In this document: positions 52,658 to 62,226 of the stretch, in pieces | Layout of the letters: every line of letters begins with the position of its first letter | How positions within the stretch are numbered: position 1 is the first letter of the stretch | NCBI RefSeq assembly: GCF_018141105.1 | Contig: NZ_CP054839.1 | Span: 5,146,001-5,210,000 of the forward strand | Origin: Saccharopolyspora erythraea | GTDB taxonomy: Bacteria; Actinomycetota; Actinomycetes; Mycobacteriales; Pseudonocardiaceae | DNA: 64,000 nucleotides | Direction: 5' to 3' | The notes under the pieces: generated by a model | What the model was told of the DNA's origin: nothing | Databases searched by the model: none | The model's input: only the letters and a program-made list of their open reading frames with translations | Made by a program: the position numbers and the translations under genes

Positions 52658-53452
52658 ATGCAGTTGGACCTCACCGGCAAGACCGCGCTGGTCACCGGTT
52701 CCACGCAGGGCATCGGCGCGGCGATCGCCACCGCCCTGGCCCGTTCGGGCGCCCGCGTCGCGGTCAACGGCCGCAAGGGCGGCACCACGGAGGAGGCCGC
52801 GCAGCGGCTGCGCGACGAGGTCGCCGGTGCCGACGTGGTGCCGGTCGCCGCCGACGTCGCGAGCGAGGAAGGGGCGCGGCAGCTCGTGGAGCAGCTGCCC
52901 CACGTCGACGTCCTGGTCAACAACCTCGGCATCTTCGGCGCCCAGCCCGCGCTGGAGATCACCGACGACGAGTGGCGGCGCTACTTCGAGGTCAACGTCC
53001 TGTCCGCGGTGCGCCTCACCCGCTCGTACCTGCCCGGCATGGTCGAGCGGGGCTGGGGCCGCGTGCAGTACATCGCCAGCGACTCGGCGGTGGTGACCCC
53101 GGCGGAGATGATCCACTACGGCATGTCCAAGACCGCCCTGCTGGCCGCCTCCCGCGGCTTCGCCAAGGAGGCGGCGGGCACCGGCGTGACCGTGAACTCG
53201 GTGCTCGCCGGGCCGACCCACACCGAGGGCGTGGAGAAGTTCGTCTACGAGCTGGTCGACCAGGACCTGCCGTGGGAGCGGGCGCAGCGGGAGTTCATGC
53301 AGCTGCACCGGCCGCAGTCGCTGATCCAGCGCCTGATCGAGCCGGAGGAGATCGCCAACATGGTGGTGTACCTGAGCTCGCCGCTGTCGTCGGCCACGAC
53401 CGGCGGGGCGCTGCGGGTCGACGGCGGCTACGTCGACAGCATCCTGCCCTGA
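52658..53452 (+). CDS. SDR-family oxidoreductase
   Basis: A 264-residue classical short-chain dehydrogenase. TGSTQGIG lies at 13-20, NNLG at 88-91, and catalytic S141, Y154 and K158 (YGMSK) are intact. It differs from many SDRs by a longer substrate loop (VYELVDQDLPWERAQREFMQ). A GAGGAAAGGG site precedes the start. The substrate is unknown; co-transcription with the aldo/keto reductase is possible. A terminator hairpin follows. Confidence 0.9.
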   Translation: MQLDLTGKTALVTGSTQGIGAAIATALARSGARVAVNGRKGGTTEEAAQRLRDEVAGADVVPVAADVASEEGARQLVEQLPHVDVLVNNLGIFGAQPALEITDDEWRRYFEVNVLSAVRLTRSYLPGMVERGWGRVQYIASDSAVVTPAEMIHYGMSKTALLAASRGFAKEAAGTGVTVNSVLAGPTHTEGVEKFVYELVDQDLPWERAQREFMQLHRPQSLIQRLIEPEEIANMVVYLSSPLSSATTGGALRVDGGYVDSILP

Positions 53453-53457
53453 CCCGG

Positions 53458-53490
53458 CCGGGTCCGCCGCGTGCTCAGCGGCGGACCCGG
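53458..53490 (+). terminator. 13-bp-stem terminator hairpin
   Basis: CCGGGTCCGCCGC (53458-53470) pairs with GCGGCGGACCCGG (53478-53490) around a 7-nt loop, directly after the SDR stop. Confidence 0.82.
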
Positions 53491-53921
53491 TTCCACAGTG
53501 GACCATCTGTCGAGCGCCGCCTGTCGGGCACCGCCGAGCGGTCTGTGACCGCACCGGGATGCTGGACCACAGTGGCGGCCGGCGGCTGAGCGGCGCCGAC
53601 GGCGCCTGGAGGGACCGCAGCGACCATCCCCCCAGCACGCACCCTGCACACCGTTCTCCACCGCCTCTCCCGGCACCCCCAGACCCCGCACCATGGCCTG
53701 CGGGTCGCCGTCGCCGGAGAACGCGCGCTCCGGCGGAAGCGCGGTGCGCATTGCGCTTTCCGGGTGAGTCTCGCCGAACCCGTTCACCCGCGGCTCCGTC
53801 CAACCTTGCGAATCCGTTCCGGAGCCGGTCGGCGCAGCGATAGGGTCTGTGATCAACGGCAGGTGTACTCCGTGCGGTCGAACGACCGCGCAGCGAAGCG
53901 GGCATCGAGGCGGGCGAGGTC
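53491..53921. other. Intergenic region upstream of the grpE-like cassette
   Basis: About 430 bp without a credible gene. Near its end GCGGTCG-AA-CGACCGC (53874-53889) is a perfect 7-bp dyad 32 bp before the GrpE-like start, a possible operator or hairpin for the cassette. Confidence 0.5.
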
Positions 53922-54617
53922 ATGCGCGACGAAGAGCAGGACGGCGGTCCGTTGGAGCATGACTCCAACGCGCGACCGGAAGTGACGGACCAGTCCGCTG
54001 ATCCGGACGCCGACCCAGCGCCGACGGCCGGAAGCGAAGCAACGCAGACGGCCGGAGCCGAGGAAGCCGAGTCCGCCGGAGACGACCCACTGGCCGCGCT
54101 GACCGACGCGGTTTCCGGGCTGACCGAGCAGATCCGTGAACACCACGCCAGGGCCGCCGCGCGCGAGCGCGTCATCGACAACCTGCACGCCGAGGTGGAA
54201 CGGCTCCGCGCGGGCGAGCAGAACCTGCTGCTGCGCCCGGTTGTCACCGACCTGCAGAACCTGCGCAAGGACCTGCTGCACCAGGCGCGGACGCTGCCCG
54301 CCGAGGTCGCCCGCGACCAGGTGGCCGAGTTGCTGGAATCCTTCGCGCTCAGCGTGGAACTCGCGCTGGAGCGGTGCGGCAGCGCACCGATCGTGCCCAC
54401 CGAGGGCGACGAGTTCTCCGCACGCGAACACCGGGCGGTCAAGCTCGTGCCCGCAGAGCGCGCCGAGCAGGACGGCAGGGTCGCCGCGGTCGTCGCCGAC
54501 GGCTACCGGGACACCGCCTCCGAGCGCGTGACCGCACCCGCCCGGGTCCACGTGTACCGGTGGACACCTGCCGAGACCTCCAGCACGGAACAGGAACAGG
54601 AGCGCGCGGATGCCTGA
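53922..54617 (+). CDS. GrpE-like nucleotide exchange factor
   Basis: A 231-residue protein. Residues 1-60 are acidic and disordered (E/A/D/T-rich). The middle is a coiled coil (LTEQIREHHARAAARERVIDNLHAEVERLRAGEQ). The C-terminal GrpE-like part carries LLRPVVTDLQNLRKDL and the beta region AVKLVPAER...VAAVVADGYRD. It would exchange ADP on the adjacent Hsp70. ATG 53922 has GAGG a few bases upstream. The stop overlaps the Hsp70 start by 8 bp. It is divergent in sequence from house-keeping GrpE and seems dedicated to this cassette. Confidence 0.85.
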   Translation: MRDEEQDGGPLEHDSNARPEVTDQSADPDADPAPTAGSEATQTAGAEEAESAGDDPLAALTDAVSGLTEQIREHHARAAARERVIDNLHAEVERLRAGEQNLLLRPVVTDLQNLRKDLLHQARTLPAEVARDQVAELLESFALSVELALERCGSAPIVPTEGDEFSAREHRAVKLVPAERAEQDGRVAAVVADGYRDTASERVTAPARVHVYRWTPAETSSTEQEQERADA

Positions 54618-56277
54618 CGAGAGCCTCAAGGTCTTCGGCATCGACCTCGGCACGACCTACTCCGCCATCGCCTACGTCGACGAGACCGGCCGGCCGGCGG
54701 TGTGCCGCAACACCGACAGCCTCGAGACGACGCCGTCGGTGGTGTTCTTCGAGAACGAGTCCAACGTCGTGGTCGGCTCGGTCGCCAAGAACTCCGCGAT
54801 CACCTACCCCGACCAGGTCGTGTCGCTGATCAAGCGGGAGATGGGGAGCGAGGCGGTCTACGACTACCACGGCACCACCTACACCCCGGAGTCGATCTCG
54901 GCGCTGATCCTCAAGCAGCTCGCCCAGGACGCCGCCACCCACACCGGAGTGCCCGCCACTCGCGCGGTCATCACCGTCCCGGCCTACTTCGGCATGCTGG
55001 AGCGCACCGCCACCAAGAACGCCGGGCAGATCGCCGGGCTGGACGTGATCGGCATCGTGCCGGAGCCGGTCGCCGCCGCGCTGCACTACGAGGCGACGAC
55101 CGACGCCGAGGACAAGACGATCCTGGTCTACGACCTGGGCGGCGGCACCTTCGACACCACCGCGATCCGGGTGTCCTCCGACGAGATCGAGGTGCTGTGC
55201 ACCGACGGCGACGACCACCTCGGCGGCGCCGAATGGGACGCCCGGCTGCGTGACTACCTGCTGCAGCGGTTCACCGAGTCCACCGGCACCGACGCCGAGG
55301 ACGACGAGGAGTTCATGCAGTCGCTGGCCACCACGGCCGAGGAGACCAAGAAGCAGCTCTCCCGCGCCGAGTCCCGGCCGGTCGCGCTGCGCGGCGGGGG
55401 TAGCAGCGCGCGTGTGGAGGTCACCCGCGAGCTGTTCGAGCACGAGACCAGGGACCTGCTGGACAAGACGATCGACATCGTCCGGCGCACGCTGGAGACC
55501 CTGCGCGACAAGCGGCCGGGCACCACCATCGACGACGTCCTGCTGGTCGGCGGCTCGACCAAGATGCCCGCGGTCGCCGAGCGCCTGCGCGCGGAGTTCG
55601 GCTGGGAGCCCAAGCTGCACGACCCGGACCTGGCGGTGGCCAAGGGTGCCGCGCTCTACGCGCTGGGTCGCGTGGTGCACAAGGAGAAGCAGGACGCCGA
55701 GGACGCCGGCGGCACCGCCGAGCAGGTGCGGGACCGGGTCGCCGAGGCTGTCGGCAGCGTGGCCGAGCAGACCGGCATCTCGGTGCGCACGCTGGAGGGC
55801 CTGGCCGCCAAGCAGACCCGCAACGTGCTGCCGAAGGCGTTCGGGGTCAAGCTCGTCGACACCAGCGACGCCGACTGGCAGAGCAAGCCCAAGCGCCACT
55901 ACGTCCACCACCTCGTGCACGCCAACGACGCGCTGCCCACCGAGGTGCGCGACCTGCAGGCCGCCACCGTCGAGGAGGGCCAGCAGGGCATCGAGATCGA
56001 GCTGTTCGAGCAGTCCGGCGTGGTCGCCGGGCCGGAGCTGGCCGAGAACAAGGCGCTCAACGAGGGCAAGGGACTCATCGACGGGCTGCCGCCGATGCCC
56101 ATCGGCTCGCCGATCGACATCCGGATGACCGTCGACGCCGAAGGGCTGCTGGAGCTCAACGCCACCGAACCGAGCACCGGCAAGTCGCTGGACATCAAGG
56201 TCCGGGTGAGCGTGCGCAGCGACGAGGAGGTCGCCGAGGCCGCGAAGGTCGTCGCCGGGATCACGGTCTCGAGCTGA
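54610..56277 (+). CDS. Hsp70-family chaperone, cassette-specific
   Basis: A 555-residue DnaK-like ATPase. Phosphate-1 is FGIDLGTTYSAIAYVDE (9-25), phosphate-2 is VYDLGGGTFDTT, the adenosine motif is VLLVGGSTKMPAV, and the interdomain region is followed by a short beta-type substrate domain (PPMPIGSPIDIRMTVDAEGLLELNA). It lacks the long helical lid and EEVD-like tail of house-keeping DnaK (about 610-640 residues), and an extra ~100-residue stretch (KQDAEDAGGTAEQVRDRVAEAV...) is inserted after the ATPase. ATG 54610 overlaps the GrpE-like stop. Probably it switches or remodels the GTPase components encoded downstream. Confidence 0.93.
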   Translation: MPDESLKVFGIDLGTTYSAIAYVDETGRPAVCRNTDSLETTPSVVFFENESNVVVGSVAKNSAITYPDQVVSLIKREMGSEAVYDYHGTTYTPESISALILKQLAQDAATHTGVPATRAVITVPAYFGMLERTATKNAGQIAGLDVIGIVPEPVAAALHYEATTDAEDKTILVYDLGGGTFDTTAIRVSSDEIEVLCTDGDDHLGGAEWDARLRDYLLQRFTESTGTDAEDDEEFMQSLATTAEETKKQLSRAESRPVALRGGGSSARVEVTRELFEHETRDLLDKTIDIVRRTLETLRDKRPGTTIDDVLLVGGSTKMPAVAERLRAEFGWEPKLHDPDLAVAKGAALYALGRVVHKEKQDAEDAGGTAEQVRDRVAEAVGSVAEQTGISVRTLEGLAAKQTRNVLPKAFGVKLVDTSDADWQSKPKRHYVHHLVHANDALPTEVRDLQAATVEEGQQGIEIELFEQSGVVAGPELAENKALNEGKGLIDGLPPMPIGSPIDIRMTVDAEGLLELNATEPSTGKSLDIKVRVSVRSDEEVAEAAKVVAGITVSS

Positions 56278-58637
56278 TGGCCTCCTTCGACCCGAAGGAC
56301 TACGAGCAGAAGGTGGTGCGGCCGCTGCGGGGGCGGGGCGGCCGGCTGCCCGACGACCTGGTGTCGCGCTACGCGGTCCGGCTGGACTTCTCCGACGGCG
56401 AGCTGGCCGAGCGGATCGCCCAGATCCGCTCGCACTGGAACAAGAGCGCGCAGTCCACCGCGAAGTCCTCGTTCGTCCGCAGCGTCTACAAGGCGTTCCT
56501 GCGCGAGGACGAGGAACTGCGGCGCGAGCACGGCGAGCGGATGCTGCGGATCTCCTGGTGGCGCGAGCACGACGCGGCGCGGACCGGCAGCCGCAGGCAG
56601 CAGGTAGACGAGCTGGTCGCGATGCTGCACGCCAACTTCGGCGAGCTCGGCCTGATCACCTCCGGCCAGCTGGAGGCGATGCGCGAGACCTTCAGCCTGC
56701 TGGCGCCCGAGGAGGTCGACCGGGCGCTGGAGACCGCGGGCGTGCGGCTGAGCAACCCGGTGGAGCTGCCCCGAGCCAGCGGACTGCGCGAGACCACCTA
56801 CCGGCGGCTGAAGTCACTGCTCGCCGATGCCGAGATGAGCAGCATCGCCGAGCTGGTGCTCGGCGAGCTGACCAGCCTGCGGGTCCTGACCACCTTCGCC
56901 TGCACCCCGGCGCACCCGGCCGGGCTGACCGCCGAGGCGGTGCGCCAGGCGATCGACCGGGAGAACCGCCGCTCCGGCAACCAGGCCGCGCGTGAGGCGC
57001 TGGGCATCCTCAACACCGCAGTGACCTCCGACGGGGTCGACCTGCGCCTGCTCACGCTGTTCCACCTGCTCGACGACGTGCGCAGGCACCACGACAACCG
57101 CGCTCCCGCGTCGGTGCTGCTGCGGCACCTGCGGCAGGCGAAGCTGGCCGAGTCCGAGGCGCGGCAGGCCGTGGTGAGCGTGCTCGGCGAGTCCGGCGGG
57201 CGCGGGCCCGCCCCGCCGTCCGGGCTGCCCGGCGTCACCGAGCTGCTGCGCGACGGCTGCCTCGCCGCCGCCGAACAGGCGCTGACCGGCATCACCGACG
57301 CCGAGGAGGCCGAGTCCGCCCGGCGGCTGGTGGAGCGCCAGGGCGAGCGAGTCCGCGAGCTGCGGTCGGCCGCCCACCGGGCGCTGGTCGCGGGCGAGGA
57401 AACCGAGGCGCGGCAACGGTTGCTGCAAGCCGCGGCGCTGGCCACCGACGACGACCGCATCGCCGCCGAGCTGCGCCGCATCCCTCCCCCGCCGGTGCTG
57501 GAGGTTTCGGCGCAGCCGGAGGGAACCGGCGTGCGGGTGTCGTGGCGGGTGCCCGCCGAGCACGAGAACGGGACCGTCTACCGGGTGGTGCGCCGCAACG
57601 ACCGGGTGCCCGCCGACCCAGCCGACGGGGAGGTCGTCGCCGAGGACACCGCGATGCCGGCCCGCGACACCACCGCGCGGGCCGGGGTGCGGGTCGGGTA
57701 CGCGGTGTTCGCCGCGCACGAGCAGGGCGCGTGGTCGCGTCCGGTGGGAGCCCGCATCGAGGTGCTGCCGCCGGTGCACGGCGTCCGGCTCCGGACCGTC
57801 CAGGGCGTGGTCGAGGCGAGCTGGAAGGTGCATCCCGACGCGATCGCCGTCGACGTCCGCCGCGACGACGGCTCACGGGAGTTACCGGTCGCCACCACGG
57901 GCACCACGTCGTTCCGCGACACCGGCACGACTCCCGGGGTGGACTACACCTACGTGCTGACCGCCCGCTACCGCCGGTCCGACGGCACCGAAGCGTCGTC
58001 GGAACCGGTGCGCGCCGAGAGCACCAGCCGGGTGGTGCCCGCGCTGCCACCGGTCGGCGGCCTGGAGTTCCGCCGCTTCGACGAGGAACTGGTGCTGTCG
58101 TGGGTGTGGCCGGAGCGGGCAGGCGTCGCCGAGGTGGTGTGGAACGGCTCGGCCGGTTCCGGCCGCTACCGGCTGACCAGGCAGGAGTACCAGGCATCCG
58201 GCGGCTGCCGGCTTCGCACCGGGGCCGGCCCGGTGCGGGTGCGCGTCAGCGCGCTCGCCGCCGCCGAGGACGGCGCGGCGTGCTCGGCGCCGACCGAGAT
58301 CGACATCGACGGCCGTCAGCCGCACGTCGGCTACACCGTCGAGCGCCGGTCGCGGCCGCTGGTCGGCGGCGGCACCGCGCGGATCACGCTGACCGCCGAC
58401 CAGCCGGTGCCCGCGTGCACGGTGCTGGTGGTCGCCGCGCAGGGCCGCGTGATGCCGTTGCAGCCGGCCGACGGCCAGGTCATCGGCCGGGTCGAGGGCG
58501 AGCTGCGCCCCGGACGCCCGGTCGAGACCACCGTGGAGGTCCCGAAGCTGCGCCGCCCGTACTGGCTGCGTTGCTTCACCGAGACGGCCGGTGTCCGGCT
58601 CGTCGACCCGCCCACCGCGCAACTGAAGGCCACCTGA
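56277..58637 (+). CDS. Large protein with fibronectin-III-like repeats, of unknown function
   Basis: A 786-residue protein. Residues 1-110 open with DPKDYEQKVVRPLRGRGGRL and a W-rich helical stretch. Residues 110-395 are helical and Leu/Arg/Glu-rich. Three beta-sandwich repeats resembling FN3 follow from about 400 (PPPPVLEVSAQPEGTGVRVSWRVP; VHGVRLRTVQGVVEASWKV; VGGLEFRRFDEELVLSWVWP). A final beta region ends the protein. No signal peptide or membrane helix is seen, so it is probably intracellular and partner-binding. Start and stop overlap both neighbours (TGATG). FN3 in a cytoplasmic chaperone cassette is unusual. Confidence 0.82.
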   Translation: MASFDPKDYEQKVVRPLRGRGGRLPDDLVSRYAVRLDFSDGELAERIAQIRSHWNKSAQSTAKSSFVRSVYKAFLREDEELRREHGERMLRISWWREHDAARTGSRRQQVDELVAMLHANFGELGLITSGQLEAMRETFSLLAPEEVDRALETAGVRLSNPVELPRASGLRETTYRRLKSLLADAEMSSIAELVLGELTSLRVLTTFACTPAHPAGLTAEAVRQAIDRENRRSGNQAAREALGILNTAVTSDGVDLRLLTLFHLLDDVRRHHDNRAPASVLLRHLRQAKLAESEARQAVVSVLGESGGRGPAPPSGLPGVTELLRDGCLAAAEQALTGITDAEEAESARRLVERQGERVRELRSAAHRALVAGEETEARQRLLQAAALATDDDRIAAELRRIPPPPVLEVSAQPEGTGVRVSWRVPAEHENGTVYRVVRRNDRVPADPADGEVVAEDTAMPARDTTARAGVRVGYAVFAAHEQGAWSRPVGARIEVLPPVHGVRLRTVQGVVEASWKVHPDAIAVDVRRDDGSRELPVATTGTTSFRDTGTTPGVDYTYVLTARYRRSDGTEASSEPVRAESTSRVVPALPPVGGLEFRRFDEELVLSWVWPERAGVAEVVWNGSAGSGRYRLTRQEYQASGGCRLRTGAGPVRVRVSALAAAEDGAACSAPTEIDIDGRQPHVGYTVERRSRPLVGGGTARITLTADQPVPACTVLVVAAQGRVMPLQPADGQVIGRVEGELRPGRPVETTVEVPKLRRPYWLRCFTETAGVRLVDPPTAQLKAT

Positions 58638-59824
58638 TGTCCACCATCGCCTGCCCCTACTGCTACCACCGCTTCCAGCCGGCGAACCTGCGGTTCCAGT
58701 GCACCGGCCGGGCCGCTCCCGGCCGCACGCGCTGCACGCGCTCGGTCGACGAGGAGCGGCTGAAGCTCACCGGGTATGCCGAGGCGTCCTGGCCGACGTT
58801 CCCGCCGCCGCCGTCGCGGCTGCGGCTGCCGCGGCGCAGGGCCGCCTGCCCGGACTGCGGAACCGACACCGGCATCCGCGCGTGCCCGGTCTGCCGCACG
58901 CCCCTGCCCGCCAACTTCGCCGACAGCCGCAGCCCGCTGATCGGCATGGTCGGCGGCAAGAACTCCGGCAAGACCGTCTACACCACGGTGCTGGTGCACG
59001 AGCTGCGCCACCGCGTGCGCCGCCGCTTCGACGCCGACGTGTCCTTCGCGGGCGAGCAGGCCGGTGCGCGGACCGCGGCATGGCTGGAGAACTACGAGCA
59101 CGCGCTGTTCGACGACAACGCGCTGTTCGAGCCCACCACCGGGTCGGCCGACGGCAGTCGCGTGCCGCTGGTCGTGCAGTGGCGCCAGCCGCACCGCTCG
59201 TTGGGCCGCGAGGTCCACAGCACGACCACACTGTCGTTCTACGACGCGGCGGGCGAGGACATGACCACGCAGGAGTTCGTCAACCGCCAGGCCTACCTCG
59301 GCGCGGCCGACGGGCTGGTCGTGCTGCTCGATCCCTTCCAGCTCCCCGGCACGCGCGACCGCATCGCGGTGCCGGAGGCGGGAATGCGCGACACCGAACC
59401 GCCGCTGAGCGTGCTCGGCCGCCTCACCGAGCTGCTGCGCGCCACCGGCGGTGTCGGTGTCCGCAGGCGCATCCCGGTGCCCGTCGCGGTCGTGTTCTCC
59501 AAGATCGACGCGTTCTACGGGATGCTGGGCGAGGGCCATCCGCTGCTGCGCGCGCCGTCGGCCGGGGCGCACTACGACGAGGCGGCCGGGCGCGACACCG
59601 ACGAGCACCTGCGGGCCATGCTCGCCGACCTGGGCGCCGACGACATCGACGCCCACCTGCGGGCGCACTACAAGAGCTACCGCTACTTCGCGGTGTCCTC
59701 GCTGGGCGCCGAACCCGACTACGACGGCAAGCGGATCGATCCGGGCGGCGTGCGCCCGTTCCGGGTGGACGAGCCGCTGCTGTGGCTGCTCGGACTCTTC
59801 AGGATCGTCGAACGGAGCGGGTGA
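58637..59824 (+). CDS. Zinc-ribbon TRAFAC-like GTPase
   Basis: A 395-residue protein. The N-terminal 95 residues hold two zinc-binding cysteine clusters (CPYC...C...C and CPDCG...CPVCR). The GTPase domain follows: P-loop GGKNSGKT (about 105-112), Walker B/DxxG in SFYDAAGEDM, and FSKIDAF as the NKxD-like base motif. These fit the TRAFAC-clade GTPases encoded beside GTPase-associated protein 1. ATG 58637 overlaps the upstream stop. It is probably the sensor or switch of the cassette. Confidence 0.87.
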   Translation: MSTIACPYCYHRFQPANLRFQCTGRAAPGRTRCTRSVDEERLKLTGYAEASWPTFPPPPSRLRLPRRRAACPDCGTDTGIRACPVCRTPLPANFADSRSPLIGMVGGKNSGKTVYTTVLVHELRHRVRRRFDADVSFAGEQAGARTAAWLENYEHALFDDNALFEPTTGSADGSRVPLVVQWRQPHRSLGREVHSTTTLSFYDAAGEDMTTQEFVNRQAYLGAADGLVVLLDPFQLPGTRDRIAVPEAGMRDTEPPLSVLGRLTELLRATGGVGVRRRIPVPVAVVFSKIDAFYGMLGEGHPLLRAPSAGAHYDEAAGRDTDEHLRAMLADLGADDIDAHLRAHYKSYRYFAVSSLGAEPDYDGKRIDPGGVRPFRVDEPLLWLLGLFRIVERSG

Positions 59825-62226
59825 TGGGCGGGCGCGGCTTCGAGTCGCTGTTCTACACCGACTGCCGCCAGGGCCAGGGCCTGCGGGGCGGGGCCGGGTT
59901 CCAGTTCCAGGCCGTCTCGTCCGGGGCCGACCACGAGATGATGGGCGTGGTCCAGCGGTCCGCGCTGTACGAGGCGCCGGTGTCGTGGATGCGCGACAAG
60001 CGCCCGGTCGAGCAGTACCCGCCTTCGCTGGCGCACGTTTTCGACGGCGTGTACGCGACCGCGCGCGGCGTCTACCTGGGTGCCGAGGCAGGCGGGATCC
60101 GGGAGGGCAACCAGTTCACCCACGCCATCGCCACCGCGGATCCTCAGCTCTACGGGCCCGTCCGCCCCGCGCAGTTATGGGAGGCGCCGTGGTGGTCCGA
60201 GCGCCCCGCCGAAGGCACCGAGACCGAGCCGGTGGCCGCCGAGCCCGAGCCGGGCCCGTTCGGGGTGGACGCGTTGCGGGACTGGGTGCTCGGCAGGCCC
60301 GGCGGCGAGAGCTGGCTGCTGGCCCTGAGTTCCGCGCTGGACCGCGTCCACGACGAGAACCCGCGGCGGGTGCTCTTCGTCGGCGCCGACGCGGGCGAGA
60401 TCGTGCGCTGGATCGCCGCGGGCACCCTGCTGCTGCCCCAGGAGCGGGCGTTGCGCGTCGGGTTCCGGGTGTTCGCGACGAGCCCGCAGTACAGCAGGCA
60501 CGAGGTGCTGGCGCTGCACCCGGACTGGGCGGGTCAGCTCGCCAACACCGAACGGGACGGCGGTTTCGCGGTGTTCGACCTGGAGGCCGGCCGGCACTCC
60601 CGGGTCGAGCCGACCGAGTCCGCCTCGCACTGGGTGCCGCGCTTCCTGCGCGCCGACCCCTACGACGTGATCGACGCGGTGGAGATGGCGCACAGCTTCG
60701 CCCGCGACGGGGGCAGGCCGGGGATGGGCGACCGGCTGGCCGCCGGGGTGCTCACCTGCGGCGACCCGCTGGAGCACCGATCCGAGGCCGCCGTGCTCGC
60801 CGACTGGCTGGCCTCGGCGCCACCGGAGTCCGCGCGGGACGCGCTGGAACCGGTCGCCGAGGCGGTCATGTCCGCCGGACCCGACGCCACGGCGCTGCGC
60901 AAGCTGGCCACCGCTGTCCACTCTGGACAGGACGAGCTGACGGGCCAGGTCTGGTACGCGCTGCTGCGGGCCGAACTCGACGAGGTCGTGCGCGGCGCGG
61001 CCGCCGCAGGCCGCGGCTCGCTGCCGCAACGCCGTTGGCCCCAGCCGGAACTGGAGCGGGCGACCTCGCTGGTGGAGTCGGTGGCCGGCGGTGTCCCCCC
61101 GGAACGGTTCGACGCGCTCCTGCGGTTGGCCGCCGGATTCGGCATCACGCCCCGGATCGACCGCTTCCGCGACGCCGCCGCCGGGTTCGTGAGCTGGTGG
61201 GCCGACCACCCCGACGCCGAGCTCGCCCACTCGCGGTGGACCTGCGCACCGCAGGTGCTCGACCTGCTCCGGGACGAGCTGGCGCTGCGCCTGCGCGACA
61301 ACCGCGCCGACCAGACCGTCGCGGCGGTGCGCAGGCACTGGTGGCCGCTGCTGCTGCCGACGGTCAGCGACCCGTTCATGCGGCTGGACGCCGTGGTGAC
61401 CGGCACCGCCGTGGCCGAGGGCGGCCGGAGCCGCCGGGACGCCTTCGCCGCCATGCGCGCCCCGTTGCAGGAGCCCGACCGGCCGGGCGTGGGCGACGCG
61501 GTGTGGGAGGCGCTGTTCCAGGACACCACGCCGTCGGTCGCCGAGATGCTGGAGTTCCTCTCCCAGATGCCGACCGCCACGGTGTCGGAGTCGTTGGCGC
61601 GCAAGGCGTTCCCGGTGCTGGAGAAGTCCGCTGTGAACGCCGACTACCTGGAGGTGCTGCGCAAGCTCATCGAGCACGTCCGGTCCGATCCCATGCGCGA
61701 GCTGTGGAAGCAGGACGGCACCCTGCGCCGGTGGCTGACGGCCTTCCAGCGCAGCGGCGGGGCCGAGTCGGCCGCGGCGCTGGCCGAGGTGTCCAAGCCC
61801 GTGTTGTCGGCCCGTGCCCGCGACGTGGTGGACGTGATGCTGGAGGTCGAGCTGAGCCGCGCGGTGAACGCGGCGGTGCGGGGCGGGGAAGCCGTGCAGG
61901 AGGTCCTGGTGGGCGAGCTCGCCGACGTGTGGAACGGGGACTCGTCCGACGAGCGCAAAGATCGCGCCGTGGCACTCGCCTTCCTCGTGGCGTGGTCCGA
62001 CAAGGCCGCCTCGTCGGCGCGAGCCGGCTTCGACAAGGCGCTGGAAGCGTGGGCGGGCGAACACCGCCAGTCCGACCAGCGCCGCATCAGGATGCTGCTG
62101 CGCGCGGTCGACTCCGACCACGCCACCGCGTGGCACGAGTGGCTGCGCGAGCTCGGCAGGAGCAAGCAGCGCAAGCCCTCCGCCGCGCGACGCCTGTTCG
62201 ACCGGCTGCGAGAGCGGGGTGAGTGA
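59824..62226 (+). CDS. GTPase-associated protein 1 (GAP1)-related protein
   Basis: An 800-residue soluble protein. The N-terminus (FESLFYTDCRQGQGLRGGAGFQFQAVSSG, then PVSWMRD and GVYLGAEAGGIREGNQFTHAI) matches my recollection of the GAP1 N-terminal domain. A middle segment (LLALSSALDRVHDENPRRVLFVG...RALRVGFRVFATSPQ) follows, then a long helical C-terminal half. The family is named from its co-occurrence with the GTPase encoded just upstream; its biochemistry is not established. ATG 59824 overlaps the GTPase stop. The helical C-terminus suggests a scaffold. Confidence 0.82.
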   Translation: MGGRGFESLFYTDCRQGQGLRGGAGFQFQAVSSGADHEMMGVVQRSALYEAPVSWMRDKRPVEQYPPSLAHVFDGVYATARGVYLGAEAGGIREGNQFTHAIATADPQLYGPVRPAQLWEAPWWSERPAEGTETEPVAAEPEPGPFGVDALRDWVLGRPGGESWLLALSSALDRVHDENPRRVLFVGADAGEIVRWIAAGTLLLPQERALRVGFRVFATSPQYSRHEVLALHPDWAGQLANTERDGGFAVFDLEAGRHSRVEPTESASHWVPRFLRADPYDVIDAVEMAHSFARDGGRPGMGDRLAAGVLTCGDPLEHRSEAAVLADWLASAPPESARDALEPVAEAVMSAGPDATALRKLATAVHSGQDELTGQVWYALLRAELDEVVRGAAAAGRGSLPQRRWPQPELERATSLVESVAGGVPPERFDALLRLAAGFGITPRIDRFRDAAAGFVSWWADHPDAELAHSRWTCAPQVLDLLRDELALRLRDNRADQTVAAVRRHWWPLLLPTVSDPFMRLDAVVTGTAVAEGGRSRRDAFAAMRAPLQEPDRPGVGDAVWEALFQDTTPSVAEMLEFLSQMPTATVSESLARKAFPVLEKSAVNADYLEVLRKLIEHVRSDPMRELWKQDGTLRRWLTAFQRSGGAESAAALAEVSKPVLSARARDVVDVMLEVELSRAVNAAVRGGEAVQEVLVGELADVWNGDSSDERKDRAVALAFLVAWSDKAASSARAGFDKALEAWAGEHRQSDQRRIRMLLRAVDSDHATAWHEWLRELGRSKQRKPSAARRLFDRLRERGE

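Noticed and set aside
53428-53856. 142-codon minus-strand frame upstream of the GrpE-like gene
   Set aside because: It overlaps a terminator hairpin and has low-complexity R/G/P-rich content.
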